NCBI GenBank assembly: GCA_016284115.1
Contig: JAEEOD010000048.1
Coordinates: 1-5,375 of the forward strand
From: Bacteroidaceae bacterium
Lineage (GTDB): Bacteria; Bacteroidota; Bacteroidia; Bacteroidales; Bacteroidaceae
Direction of reading: 5' to 3'
DNA length: 5,375 nt
Part shown: positions 1 through 5,375 of the stretch, in pieces
How positions within the stretch are numbered: position 1 is the stretch's first letter
Layout: each line of letters starts with the position of its first letter
Made by a program: the position numbers and the translations under genes
The notes under the pieces: model-generated
Seen by the model: only the letters and a program-made list of their open reading frames with translations
What the model was told of the DNA's origin: nothing
Databases searched by the model: none

Positions 1-9
1 CTGCTTCAG

Positions 10-147
10 ACCCTCCCTCCAACCCATCTCCCTCTATGGGGAGGGACTTGTCTGGGGTACTCCCCATAGAGGGGGAGTTAGAGGGGGGCTGCTATTTACC
101 ATTTAATATTTCCTTCTCTCCCATAGAGGGGGAGGGTAGAGGAGGTC
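10..147. repeat. Cluster of three G/C-rich palindromic intergenic repeats
   Basis: Three copies of one element lie in a row. Unit A (about 10-46) is inverted relative to unit B (60-90) and unit C (118-147). Positions 30-43 (CCCTCTATGGGGAG) are the exact reverse complement of 60-73. Positions 63-77 (CCCATAGAGGGGGAG) recur exactly at 120-134. Each unit can fold alone: CTCCCC at 60-65 pairs with GGGGAG at 72-77, with similar 5-bp stems at 28-32/39-43 and 118-122/130-134. A and B together could form a longer hairpin. Such palindromes between genes are common in Prevotella and related genomes; their role is uncertain (transcript end, mRNA stability, or a small non-autonomous mobile repeat). I see no other copy in the window. 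Positions 1-170 hold no convincing gene. Confidence 0.8.
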
Positions 148-170
148 TTGATTATCAATATTTAGAAAAA

Positions 171-953
171 ATGAAGAAAAAGAATGATGCAATCTACGGA
201 GCCATTGCCGGTGATGTGATAGGTTCCGCTTATGAATTCAGGGGCGCACGATTCGAACCTATTCAAATATTCAAGAAAAGCTGCCAGTTTACTGACGACA
301 GCGTGCTGACCATTGCCGTGACAGATTGGCTTACCCAGCCTGGAAGCAATCTGCGAGACAGGTTGGTTCAATATGCACGAAAGTACTATCAGGCTGGTTA
401 TGGCCCCAGTTTTGCCAAATGGGTAATGCGCAAGAATCCTCAGCCTTACAATAGTTGCGGAAATGGAAGTGCCATGCGAGTTAGTGCCGTTGGATGTGTG
501 GCCAACTCTTTGGAGGAAGCCTCGCAACTGGCAAAGGAAAGCGCAATGCCTACCCATAATCACCCTGAAGGTGTTAAAGGAGCACAGGCTACAGCAGCAG
601 CTATCTATCTCGCCCGTCAGGGAAAGACGAAGGATGAGATTAAAGCTAAACTCAAGGAACTGTTTGATTATAATCTTGATAGAACCTATGCAGATGTTAG
701 TCAAGATGTTTACGAGTTTCATGTGCTCTGTCAGACCACAGTACCAGAAGCACTTATCTGCTTCTTTGAAAGCGAGAACTATGAGGAATGCATTCGCATG
801 GCTATGCTCACAAACAAGGATACTGACACCGCAGCATGTATAGCTGGTTCTGTAGCAGCAGCCTACTATGGTATGCCCGAAGACATAAAGACCCGTCTGT
901 TGGACTTTATCCCAGAAGAATTAATTAATGTTGTCGAAACAATACAAGACTGA
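171..953 (+). CDS. ADP-ribosylglycohydrolase family protein (DraG-like)
   Basis: The 260-residue product belongs to the ADP-ribosylglycohydrolase (DraG/ARH) fold, di-metal enzymes that remove ADP-ribose from proteins, nucleic acids or small molecules. Seen in sequence: GAIAGDVIGSAYE at residues 10-22; the metal-binding FTDDS at 40-44; CGNGSAMR at 96-103; THNHPEG at 128-134; and the C-terminal metal motif as KDTDTAACIAG at 216-226, where many relatives have GGDTDT. All core motifs and the usual length are present, so it should be active and cytoplasmic; no signal peptide is seen. The frame stays open upstream to 36, but that part is translated repeat DNA (PIEGE occurs twice), so ATG 171, preceded by an A-rich tract, is preferred. 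The substrate cannot be told. No ADP-ribosyltransferase lies in the window, so a toxin-antitoxin pairing is not supported. The next gene begins 2 bp after the stop. Confidence 0.9.
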   Translation: MKKKNDAIYGAIAGDVIGSAYEFRGARFEPIQIFKKSCQFTDDSVLTIAVTDWLTQPGSNLRDRLVQYARKYYQAGYGPSFAKWVMRKNPQPYNSCGNGSAMRVSAVGCVANSLEEASQLAKESAMPTHNHPEGVKGAQATAAAIYLARQGKTKDEIKAKLKELFDYNLDRTYADVSQDVYEFHVLCQTTVPEALICFFESENYEECIRMAMLTNKDTDTAACIAGSVAAAYYGMPEDIKTRLLDFIPEELINVVETIQD

Positions 954-955
954 AA

Positions 956-1227
956 ATGAGTACCATAGAACAGGATGCCTCTAAAAGACGTAACTATAAG
1001 CAAGGAGGGTGCGAGTATCTTCTGAATGACGAGGAAAGAACTGCATGGGTAGCCCACAGCTACATACTCTCATCATACGCACAGACCATGTATCGGAATT
1101 GCAGAAGATAAGAAATGAGTCATTGGATATGGCCCCGCATTGCACGCTAAAAGTGCCAAGCACGATAGTGGACGAATACAGAAAACATCCATTATGGGGT
1201 CAGTTTAGAACTATTGAAGCATTGTAG
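956..1227 (+). pseudogene. BspA-like leucine-rich-repeat protein remnant, ends only, frame broken
   Basis: Two fragments in different frames look like the two ends of a BspA-like (LRR_5) protein. From ATG 956 a 51-residue frame, ending at 1109-1111, contains GGCEYLLNDEERTAWVAH, resembling the opening strand of such proteins in Bacteroidota. The -1 frame, open from 1030 to the stop at 1225-1227, reads CTLKVPSTIVDEYRKHPLWG followed by QFRTIEAL. This matches the typical closing segment of these proteins (CTLxVPxG...Y...WxxF..I). The repeats expected between the ends are missing, and the frames cross somewhere in about 1030-1108. The simplest reading is an internal deletion that also shifted the frame. 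A small intact protein of 51 residues is possible but less likely. No signal peptide is visible. The family assignment rests on remembered patterns, so confidence is moderate. Confidence 0.6.
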
Positions 1228-1237
1228 TATGGGAACA

Positions 1238-2095
1238 ATGAATCTGTCAACGATAGACGAACAACTGATGCTGGATGTTTTGTCTGTGCCTACGGTGTCA
1301 CAGCATGAGCACCTTTTGGTGGAGTTCTTGATGGATTTTGCCAAGAAGCATGATGTTGACGCTAGTTTGGATGACAAAGGCAATGTCTATTTTACGAAAG
1401 GTATAGTTGCTGATGGTGCGTTCTTTCCTTGTGTCTGTGCTCATATGGACACAGTGCAAGACGAGCAATTGAAATGGATAAACGAAAACAAACGTTTGGA
1501 AATCAAAATCGAGGAATATCTTGGAAGGCATTATCTTTCATGCGAAGGCTTCGGTCTTGGTGCTGATGATAAAGCTGGTGTACTTATCTGTTTGACCCTA
1601 CTGAAAAGACTCCCCGTGTTGAAAGCTGTGTTCTTTGTTGAGGAAGAGATGGGGTGCCTAGGAAGCGAGAAAGCAGAATTGAGATGGTTTAAGGATATCG
1701 GCTATGTCTTGGCTTTTGATTCCCCTGGACAAGATTGTTCTTGGGCTTGTGGTGGAGCGAGGCTCTTTAATCGACAATTCTACGAGAACTACCTAGTGGA
1801 ACTTAAACAGAAGTTCACTATCAAAAACTGGTGTAATCATCCATTTACTGATATTATGTTTCTGCGTCAAGACACCTCGTTGGCATGCATGAACATAGGT
1901 GCCGGCTACTACAAATACCATACGAATTTGGAATATTGTGTGGCAGAGCACATGGATGAAGCAGCACAGATGGGACTCTATCTGATAGACAAACTTGGAA
2001 ATAACGAATATCTCATTCCCTATACTTCCAGAATGCAGGATGCCCAAAACGAGGATGACAAGTATTTCTTTGAAAAGTTCGGTACTGGATGGTAA
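1238..2095 (+). CDS. M20-type metallopeptidase, compact form lacking the lid domain
   Basis: The 285-residue product has the full metal site of the M20 peptidase clan (PepT, carboxypeptidase G2, related deacylases), which hydrolyses peptides or N-acyl amino acids with two zinc ions. Residues seen: H69 and D71 in CAHMDTV; the bridging D110 in GLGADDKAG; the catalytic pair E136-E137 in EEEMGCLGS; D161 in AFDSP; and H228 in YYKYHTNLEY. Only 66 residues separate D161 from H228, whereas PepT has roughly 180 there, so the dimerisation/lid domain is missing or reduced to a short linker. The reading frame is otherwise clean. The arrangement also recalls M28 enzymes, but HMDTV and GADDKAG favour M20. 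There is no signal peptide, so it is probably cytoplasmic. ATG 1238 is chosen because the product then begins near the conserved LDVLSVPTVS stretch. ATG 1229 and TTG 1214 are in-frame alternatives; the latter would overlap the LRR remnant. Confidence 0.85.
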   Translation: MNLSTIDEQLMLDVLSVPTVSQHEHLLVEFLMDFAKKHDVDASLDDKGNVYFTKGIVADGAFFPCVCAHMDTVQDEQLKWINENKRLEIKIEEYLGRHYLSCEGFGLGADDKAGVLICLTLLKRLPVLKAVFFVEEEMGCLGSEKAELRWFKDIGYVLAFDSPGQDCSWACGGARLFNRQFYENYLVELKQKFTIKNWCNHPFTDIMFLRQDTSLACMNIGAGYYKYHTNLEYCVAEHMDEAAQMGLYLIDKLGNNEYLIPYTSRMQDAQNEDDKYFFEKFGTGW

Positions 2096-2108
2096 AAAAG
2101 AAAAAAGT

Positions 2109-2203
2109 ATGAGTGGTAAATTTGAAGTTGAATATTTTATAAACACCTTGATAGAAGAAGGATTGGTGTTAATTTGCGGTAGACCTTATAGTGGAAAATC
2201 TAC
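2109..2203 (+). pseudogene. 5' fragment of a P-loop NTPase gene
   Basis: From ATG 2109, 13 bp after the peptidase stop, about 32 residues look like a genuine protein start. They comprise a charged helix (KFEVEYFINTLIEEG) then LVLICGRPYSGKST, a strand plus Walker A motif (GRPYSGKST) of the RecA/DnaB-like or AAA type. The frame continues to a stop at 2352-2354. Beyond about 2203, however, it is only the out-of-frame reading of the hydrolase fragment on the same strand, rich in Arg, Thr and Ser with no Walker B. The gene therefore seems to have lost everything after the Walker A motif when the downstream fragment was joined to it. The exact junction cannot be placed more closely than about 2192-2216. 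Whether the short product is made or binds nucleotide is unknown; it should not be a working ATPase. Confidence 0.5.
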
Positions 2204-2434
2204 TTGCTTTATGACTTCAGGGATATGGAAGCGCAGATGTTTGAGAATAAAACAGATGAGGACAAGACTCATTGTTGGGGATTCTTTGGTGACGAGGACA
2301 CTACCGTCAACTGTCGCGAAGAATTCGAGTCTCACTTTTCACCTAACATTATAGAATTCCATGGAGGGCATCGTATGACTAACGCTGTCATCAGGGATGT
2401 CATACTCCCATTCGTACAATCAATCGAAAAATGA
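2204..2434 (+). pseudogene. 3' fragment of a YqiA-like alpha/beta hydrolase gene
   Basis: This frame, open from 2192 after a TAG at 2189-2191, encodes about 76 residues resembling the C-terminal end of YqiA/YcfP-type alpha/beta-fold esterases. GFFGDEDTTVN carries the usual acidic residue on a strand. EFHGGHRMTNAVIRDVILP carries the catalytic-type His in GGHR and the closing helix. Full members are about 180-200 residues; the N-terminal half with the nucleophile elbow (GxSxG) is absent. The only start codon near the 5' end is TTG 2204, with ATG 2225 further in, so no normal translation start is evident. The fragment abuts a truncated P-loop gene in another frame, which points to a deletion joining two unrelated genes. 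It ends 101 bp before the AAA ATPase gene. The esterase assignment is from pattern recognition and is fairly, not fully, secure. Confidence 0.55.
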
Positions 2435-2485
2435 TTTACTGTTGCTTATACGTATACCACAATTCATATACTGAAGATTAAAGTG

Positions 2486-2493
2486 TACCTTTG
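2486..2493 (+). promoter_or_regulatory. Bacteroidota-type -7 promoter element, TACCTTTG
   Basis: TACCTTTG matches the Bacteroidota primary sigma consensus TAnnTTTG exactly and is followed by C, as is common. It lies in the only sizeable intergenic gap (2435-2535) and 42 bases before ATG 2536, so transcription would begin near 2500 with a leader of about 35 bases. A -33 TTTG box is not clear; the expected place, about 2462-2466, reads AATTC. A 10-bp palindrome, TATACGTATA (2447-2456), lies upstream and could be a regulator site, though this is weak. The promoter would drive the AAA ATPase and the paralogous genes behind it. Confidence 0.6.
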
Positions 2494-2535
2494 CCGTCGA
2501 TTTCAGAACAATACAATTAGCAACTACCATATCGC

Positions 2536-4335
2536 ATGAAGAAAGACCTCCCTATAGACCTCGACTTGGAACTTGATGATGAATTCATTGACGACTTCGG
2601 CGATATCGAAGGCGACGAAGAAGAACCAACAGAAAGTCCAAAACGTAAGGATTCACCTATACACGATGACTGGAATATTGTAAAGGCATTCAACATCATC
2701 AATGAGGAATCACCCAAAAGCCAACTTGCAGGAGGGCTTTTCATTAAATGTGCAGAAGCTTTCAGCTATCTGTTTGACAAACTTGGTCTTAACGCTATTC
2801 AATGCGTTATTATCGCTATGCTCGTTGAAGCAGGGAAACCTCTGTCATTCCGTCAAATGGGCAAGATACTTGGCCTTTCGCGTTTGTCAATGATGACCCA
2901 TTACAACGATATCGAGGAACTGTTCCGTATGCGTTGGCTTCTACATCGTGGAGCAGAGGAGACGGATGGTGTCTATGACGGATACTGTCTGGCAAGAGGT
3001 GTGGTGAGTGCCATACGAGAGAATCGTCCATTTAAGCCTGAGGCTCTGGAATGTGAGAGCACGCAGGAGTTCGTGGATAGGCTTGCTGAGCATGTGGCAA
3101 AAGGCTATCGCGATGAAAACCTTGTCTTCAAAGACGAGAAATACTGGCTACAGGAAATGGTCAGTGCTAATGCAGAGCTGCCCATCTGCAAGGTGGCACT
3201 CAGTTTCAATGACATTGACAGCCTGTCGCTGCTCATGCTTGTAGTTTGTGACTACGCCAATTTCAATGGAGCAGAGGAAGAAGGTATTGGGCCACGTGAT
3301 GTTCAACTTGTCTATCCTCAAGAGAGCACTCCAAACTTCCGCAGGGTTGTAGATGCCATGCAGAAGGGGACCCATCGTCTGTTCCGAGAGAACCTTATCG
3401 AGCACAAGTGCGTAAATGGAATGGCAGAAACTAATCAGTATGTTGCCACGTCACATCTCAAGAATGAGATACTTGCAGATTTTAGTCCTCTCGACCATTC
3501 CGATAAACATGTACCGCAGATGAATGGAGTCAAGTCTTATAAAGAGATCACCGCTAAGGCTCTCTTTTATAATAAGGAAGAAGGAGAACAGATTGAACGA
3601 CTTCGCAGCATACTCTCACAGGAGCAGTTGCCAATCATACAAGAGCGCCTTAAGAGTAAAGGCATGAGAACTGGTGTGTGTGTGCTCCTTCACGGTCAGC
3701 CTGGCACAGGCAAGACAGCCACCGTTTATGAGTTGGCGCGTCAGACCAAACGTGACATCATACAGGTTCAGGTGACTGACTTCAAGGACAAGTATGTCGG
3801 TGAGAGTGAGGCTAAGCTGAAGAAGATATTCTCAGATTACCGTCAATGCTGCAAAAACAGCGAAGTAACACCAATCCTTCTGCTTAATGAGGGCGATGCC
3901 ATACTTGGAAAACGCATAGAGAATGTGGAACATGGCACAGAACAAATGATGAATGCTCTTCAGAACATTCTGCTTGAAGAGATGGAGACAATACAAGGCA
4001 TCATGATTGTGACTACGAACCTCATCACCAACCTCGACAAAGCTTTTGAGCGTCGTTTCATCTTCAAGGTAAAGTTTGAGAAACCAGGCACAGAAGTGAA
4101 GGCTCATATCTGGCAGTCCATGTTGGAAAATCTTGACGAGAAGGAGGCTATGTCGCTGGCACATGAGTTTGATGTTACGGGGGGCGAGATTGAAAATATT
4201 GCACGTAAGGCTACGATGGAATACATTCTGACAGGCAAGGAAAGCGACATTGACACTATACGTAAGTTCACCAAGCAGGAAAAACTTGAGTCAAACCGTA
4301 GGCCCATAGTGGGATTCTCAACGAACAATAGCTAA
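2536..4335 (+). CDS. Winged-helix-like / classical AAA ATPase protein
   Basis: The 599-residue product has three parts. Residues 1-40 are very acidic and probably disordered. Residues about 85-140 (NAIQCVIIAMLVEAGKPLS, then a helix-turn-helix-like QMGKILGLSRLSMMTHYNDI) resemble a winged-helix domain, so DNA or protein binding is possible. About 150-370 is a helical region I cannot assign. The C-terminal AAA domain has Walker A GQPGTGKT (387-394), aromatic pore loop KYVGESE (419-425), Walker B ILLLNEGDAI (447-456), sensor 1 TTN (493-495) and the arginine-finger segment AFERRF (503-508). VTGGEIENIARKA (547-559) is typical of the AAA small domain. The pore loop suggests an oligomer that threads or remodels proteins. 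Walker B has N451 where Asp is usual, while catalytic E452 is kept. No protease domain is attached. It has its own promoter and stops 5 bp before the next gene, so the two are almost certainly co-transcribed. ATG 2536 is the first good start after the promoter. Confidence 0.88.
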   Translation: MKKDLPIDLDLELDDEFIDDFGDIEGDEEEPTESPKRKDSPIHDDWNIVKAFNIINEESPKSQLAGGLFIKCAEAFSYLFDKLGLNAIQCVIIAMLVEAGKPLSFRQMGKILGLSRLSMMTHYNDIEELFRMRWLLHRGAEETDGVYDGYCLARGVVSAIRENRPFKPEALECESTQEFVDRLAEHVAKGYRDENLVFKDEKYWLQEMVSANAELPICKVALSFNDIDSLSLLMLVVCDYANFNGAEEEGIGPRDVQLVYPQESTPNFRRVVDAMQKGTHRLFRENLIEHKCVNGMAETNQYVATSHLKNEILADFSPLDHSDKHVPQMNGVKSYKEITAKALFYNKEEGEQIERLRSILSQEQLPIIQERLKSKGMRTGVCVLLHGQPGTGKTATVYELARQTKRDIIQVQVTDFKDKYVGESEAKLKKIFSDYRQCCKNSEVTPILLLNEGDAILGKRIENVEHGTEQMMNALQNILLEEMETIQGIMIVTTNLITNLDKAFERRFIFKVKFEKPGTEVKAHIWQSMLENLDEKEAMSLAHEFDVTGGEIENIARKATMEYILTGKESDIDTIRKFTKQEKLESNRRPIVGFSTNNS

Positions 4336-4340
4336 TAGAC

Positions 4341-5039
4341 ATGGATGAAAGTAAAAAACAGCATATAATAACGGAAGTTGCTGAAGCCTTAAGGAGGGGA
4401 GACAATACAGAAAAAGTGTTCGAAACTTACTTGTATCGCTGTATGTTCCTTTATAGGAGTCCAAACCCTGTAATCTGCTCTTACAGACCTGCTCCAAAGG
4501 ATGTCTATGAGGCACTATCCAACAATGACATTATATGTAAAGAAGATATCTGCTTGGAGCAAACCATAGTTGCAGACAATATATATTACGAACTAGAAGT
4601 CAAGATTCATCCTCAACTATCTCTAACTGTACTAAACTATGACGGGCTTAAAGTAACATTGAATGGTCAAAGCAAGGTGAAGAATTGGGTTGGCCATTTG
4701 GCCGCAGAGGAATTAGCCAACTGGATGGTACGCATGAAACAAAACCTTCAACGTCATATTGAAGAGTGGAACACATTGCCTGTCACTATTTTAAAGACGC
4801 TTAAAATGCAAAAAATAGCATTGAGCGTCATCAGCGCAATCTTTACAAACTCAATGAAGGATTACCCAGAGGTCAAATACTCTATCAAAGAGCAGAAATC
4901 TAGGGCGCGAATCGATGTTATGATTTCAGAATACAGTTCTAAGACCATCTATGCATATTGGAGTACATATCAAGAAAAGCTACCTGATAGAATAGAAGAA
5001 GTAAAAGCTTTGCTAGACAAATCAAGAAAACCCATTTAA
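4341..5039 (+). CDS. Hypothetical protein, first of two tandem paralogues, AAA-associated
   Basis: I do not recognise this 232-residue protein. It looks soluble, with no signal peptide or membrane segment. Residues 5-37 are predicted helical by eye. A short motif follows: YRPAPKDVYEALSNNDIICK (48-67), then an alternating strand-like stretch (about 72-110, EVKIHPQLSLTVLNYDGLKV). Next is a helix with HLAAEELANWMVRMKQNL, and a C-terminal alpha/beta part ending in a charged helix (KLPDRIEEVKALLDKSRK). The next gene encodes a protein that aligns with this one from its first residues with a single gap. The gene begins 5 bp after the AAA ATPase stop, so it is likely translated from the same message and may be its partner, adaptor or substrate (inference). 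The sequence appears somewhat more A/T-rich than the ATPase gene. The start is well placed by the preceding stop and by the alignment with its paralogue. Confidence 0.85.
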   Translation: MDESKKQHIITEVAEALRRGDNTEKVFETYLYRCMFLYRSPNPVICSYRPAPKDVYEALSNNDIICKEDICLEQTIVADNIYYELEVKIHPQLSLTVLNYDGLKVTLNGQSKVKNWVGHLAAEELANWMVRMKQNLQRHIEEWNTLPVTILKTLKMQKIALSVISAIFTNSMKDYPEVKYSIKEQKSRARIDVMISEYSSKTIYAYWSTYQEKLPDRIEEVKALLDKSRKPI

Positions 5040-5058
5040 GAAGAGACATAGACAGATT

Positions 5059-5375
5059 ATGAGATACTCAAACAAACAGATTAACAACAACATTCGTAGA
5101 GTTCTAGAAGAGGGCAAGAGCAATCATGACGCTCTTGATCTTTTCCTCAGGATGAATATGATGAACGATCTAGGGACAGAACGCTCCTTTGTTAAGAAAA
5201 GACCTTCACCATCAGACATTCACTTGAACCTCATCGGCAACAATGTCATAGACAAGGATGACTTCAAACTTAAAATGGCAAGTGGGACAAAGTTCTTAAC
5301 TCCGAGACTTATTGTCAAGCTATCGCCCAACTGTACACTCTTTGCAGAGAGCAATCACTCTTCATTGCAAGTCAC
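5059..5375 (+). CDS. Hypothetical protein, second tandem paralogue, cut by window end
   Basis: The frame opens at ATG 5059, 19 bp after the previous stop, and stays open for 105 codons to the end of the window, so the gene is incomplete here. It is a diverged paralogue of the preceding protein. By hand alignment with one residue offset, both share SxKQ near the start, a helix with L...G at about 16-19, then RPxPxD[VI]xxxLxxNxxIxK[DE]D (residues 48-68 here). A strand-like segment with VK[IL]xPxxxL follows. The matching order and spacing over the whole visible length make common origin convincing even though identity is low. It is probably the third gene of the AAA ATPase operon. No signal peptide is seen and no function can be assigned. 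An A-rich stretch stands ahead of the start and no Shine-Dalgarno motif is seen. Confidence 0.82.
   Translation, partial: MRYSNKQINNNIRRVLEEGKSNHDALDLFLRMNMMNDLGTERSFVKKRPSPSDIHLNLIGNNVIDKDDFKLKMASGTKFLTPRLIVKLSPNCTLFAESNHSSLQV

Noticed and set aside
10..147. CRISPR array
   Set aside because: There are only three units, one inverted, with unequal spacing and imperfect copies; palindromic intergenic repeats fit better.
162..722. Long open frame on the minus strand (186 codons) opposite the ADP-ribosylglycohydrolase gene
   Set aside because: It is the antisense shadow of a gene with clear family motifs; its translation shows no recognisable domain.
463..843. Second plus-strand frame inside the ADP-ribosylglycohydrolase gene
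   Set aside because: It overlaps the true gene entirely and its translation is rich in Arg, Met and Gln without motifs, as expected for an off-frame reading.
171..953. DarTG-like toxin-antitoxin module
   Set aside because: The hydrolase is of the DraG/ARH type rather than a macrodomain and no DarT-like transferase is present.
2192..2216. Programmed frameshift joining the P-loop and esterase frames
   Set aside because: No slippery heptamer is present, and the two sides belong to unrelated folds, so a deletion junction explains the data better.
2447..2456. Perfect palindrome TATACGTATA as an operator
   Set aside because: Ten A/T-rich bases can be palindromic by chance, there is only one copy, and no regulator gene is adjacent; noted only as a weak possibility with the promoter.
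2435..2535. Rho-independent terminator after the esterase fragment
   Set aside because: No G/C-rich stem followed by a T tract is present in this gap.
3832..4164. Minus-strand open frame opposite the AAA domain
   Set aside because: It lies wholly antisense to Walker B, sensor 1 and the arginine-finger region, and has no start context or motif of its own.

Overview
The window looks like a chromosomal accessory region of a Bacteroidota bacterium, most likely a Prevotella/Bacteroides relative. Supporting signs are moderate GC, starts preceded by A-rich sequence rather than Shine-Dalgarno motifs, a good Bacteroidota-type -7 promoter element (TACCTTTG) ahead of the largest gene, a remnant of a BspA-like leucine-rich-repeat protein, and G/C-rich palindromic repeats of the kind scattered between genes in this group. 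All genes are on the + strand.

Left part (1-2434). A cluster of three related G-rich palindromic repeats fills about 10-147. It is followed by an intact ADP-ribosylglycohydrolase (171-953), a short broken gene made of the two ends of a BspA-like LRR protein in different frames (956-1227), and an M20-type metallopeptidase with all metal ligands but no room for the usual lid domain (1238-2095). Next come two joined gene ends: the start of a P-loop NTPase (2109 to about 2203) running into the out-of-frame C-terminal end of a YqiA-like alpha/beta hydrolase (about 2204-2434). Spacing is tight (2-13 bp), so the block may be read as one transcript, but two of its members appear to be deletion scars. 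No common pathway is evident among the survivors.

Right part (2435-5375). A 101-bp intergenic gap carries the promoter. It precedes a 599-residue protein combining an acidic N terminus, a winged-helix-like segment, a long middle region and a C-terminal classical AAA ATPase domain with an aromatic pore loop and an Asn in place of the Walker B Asp. Five bases later comes a 232-residue protein of unknown function. Nineteen bases after that lies a second, window-truncated protein that aligns with the first along its visible N-terminal portion. An AAA ATPase co-transcribed with tandem paralogues is the best candidate here for an undescribed system. A reasonable inference is that the ATPase remodels or is guided by the paralogous proteins; nothing in the sequence says whether the role is defence, protein quality control or something else.
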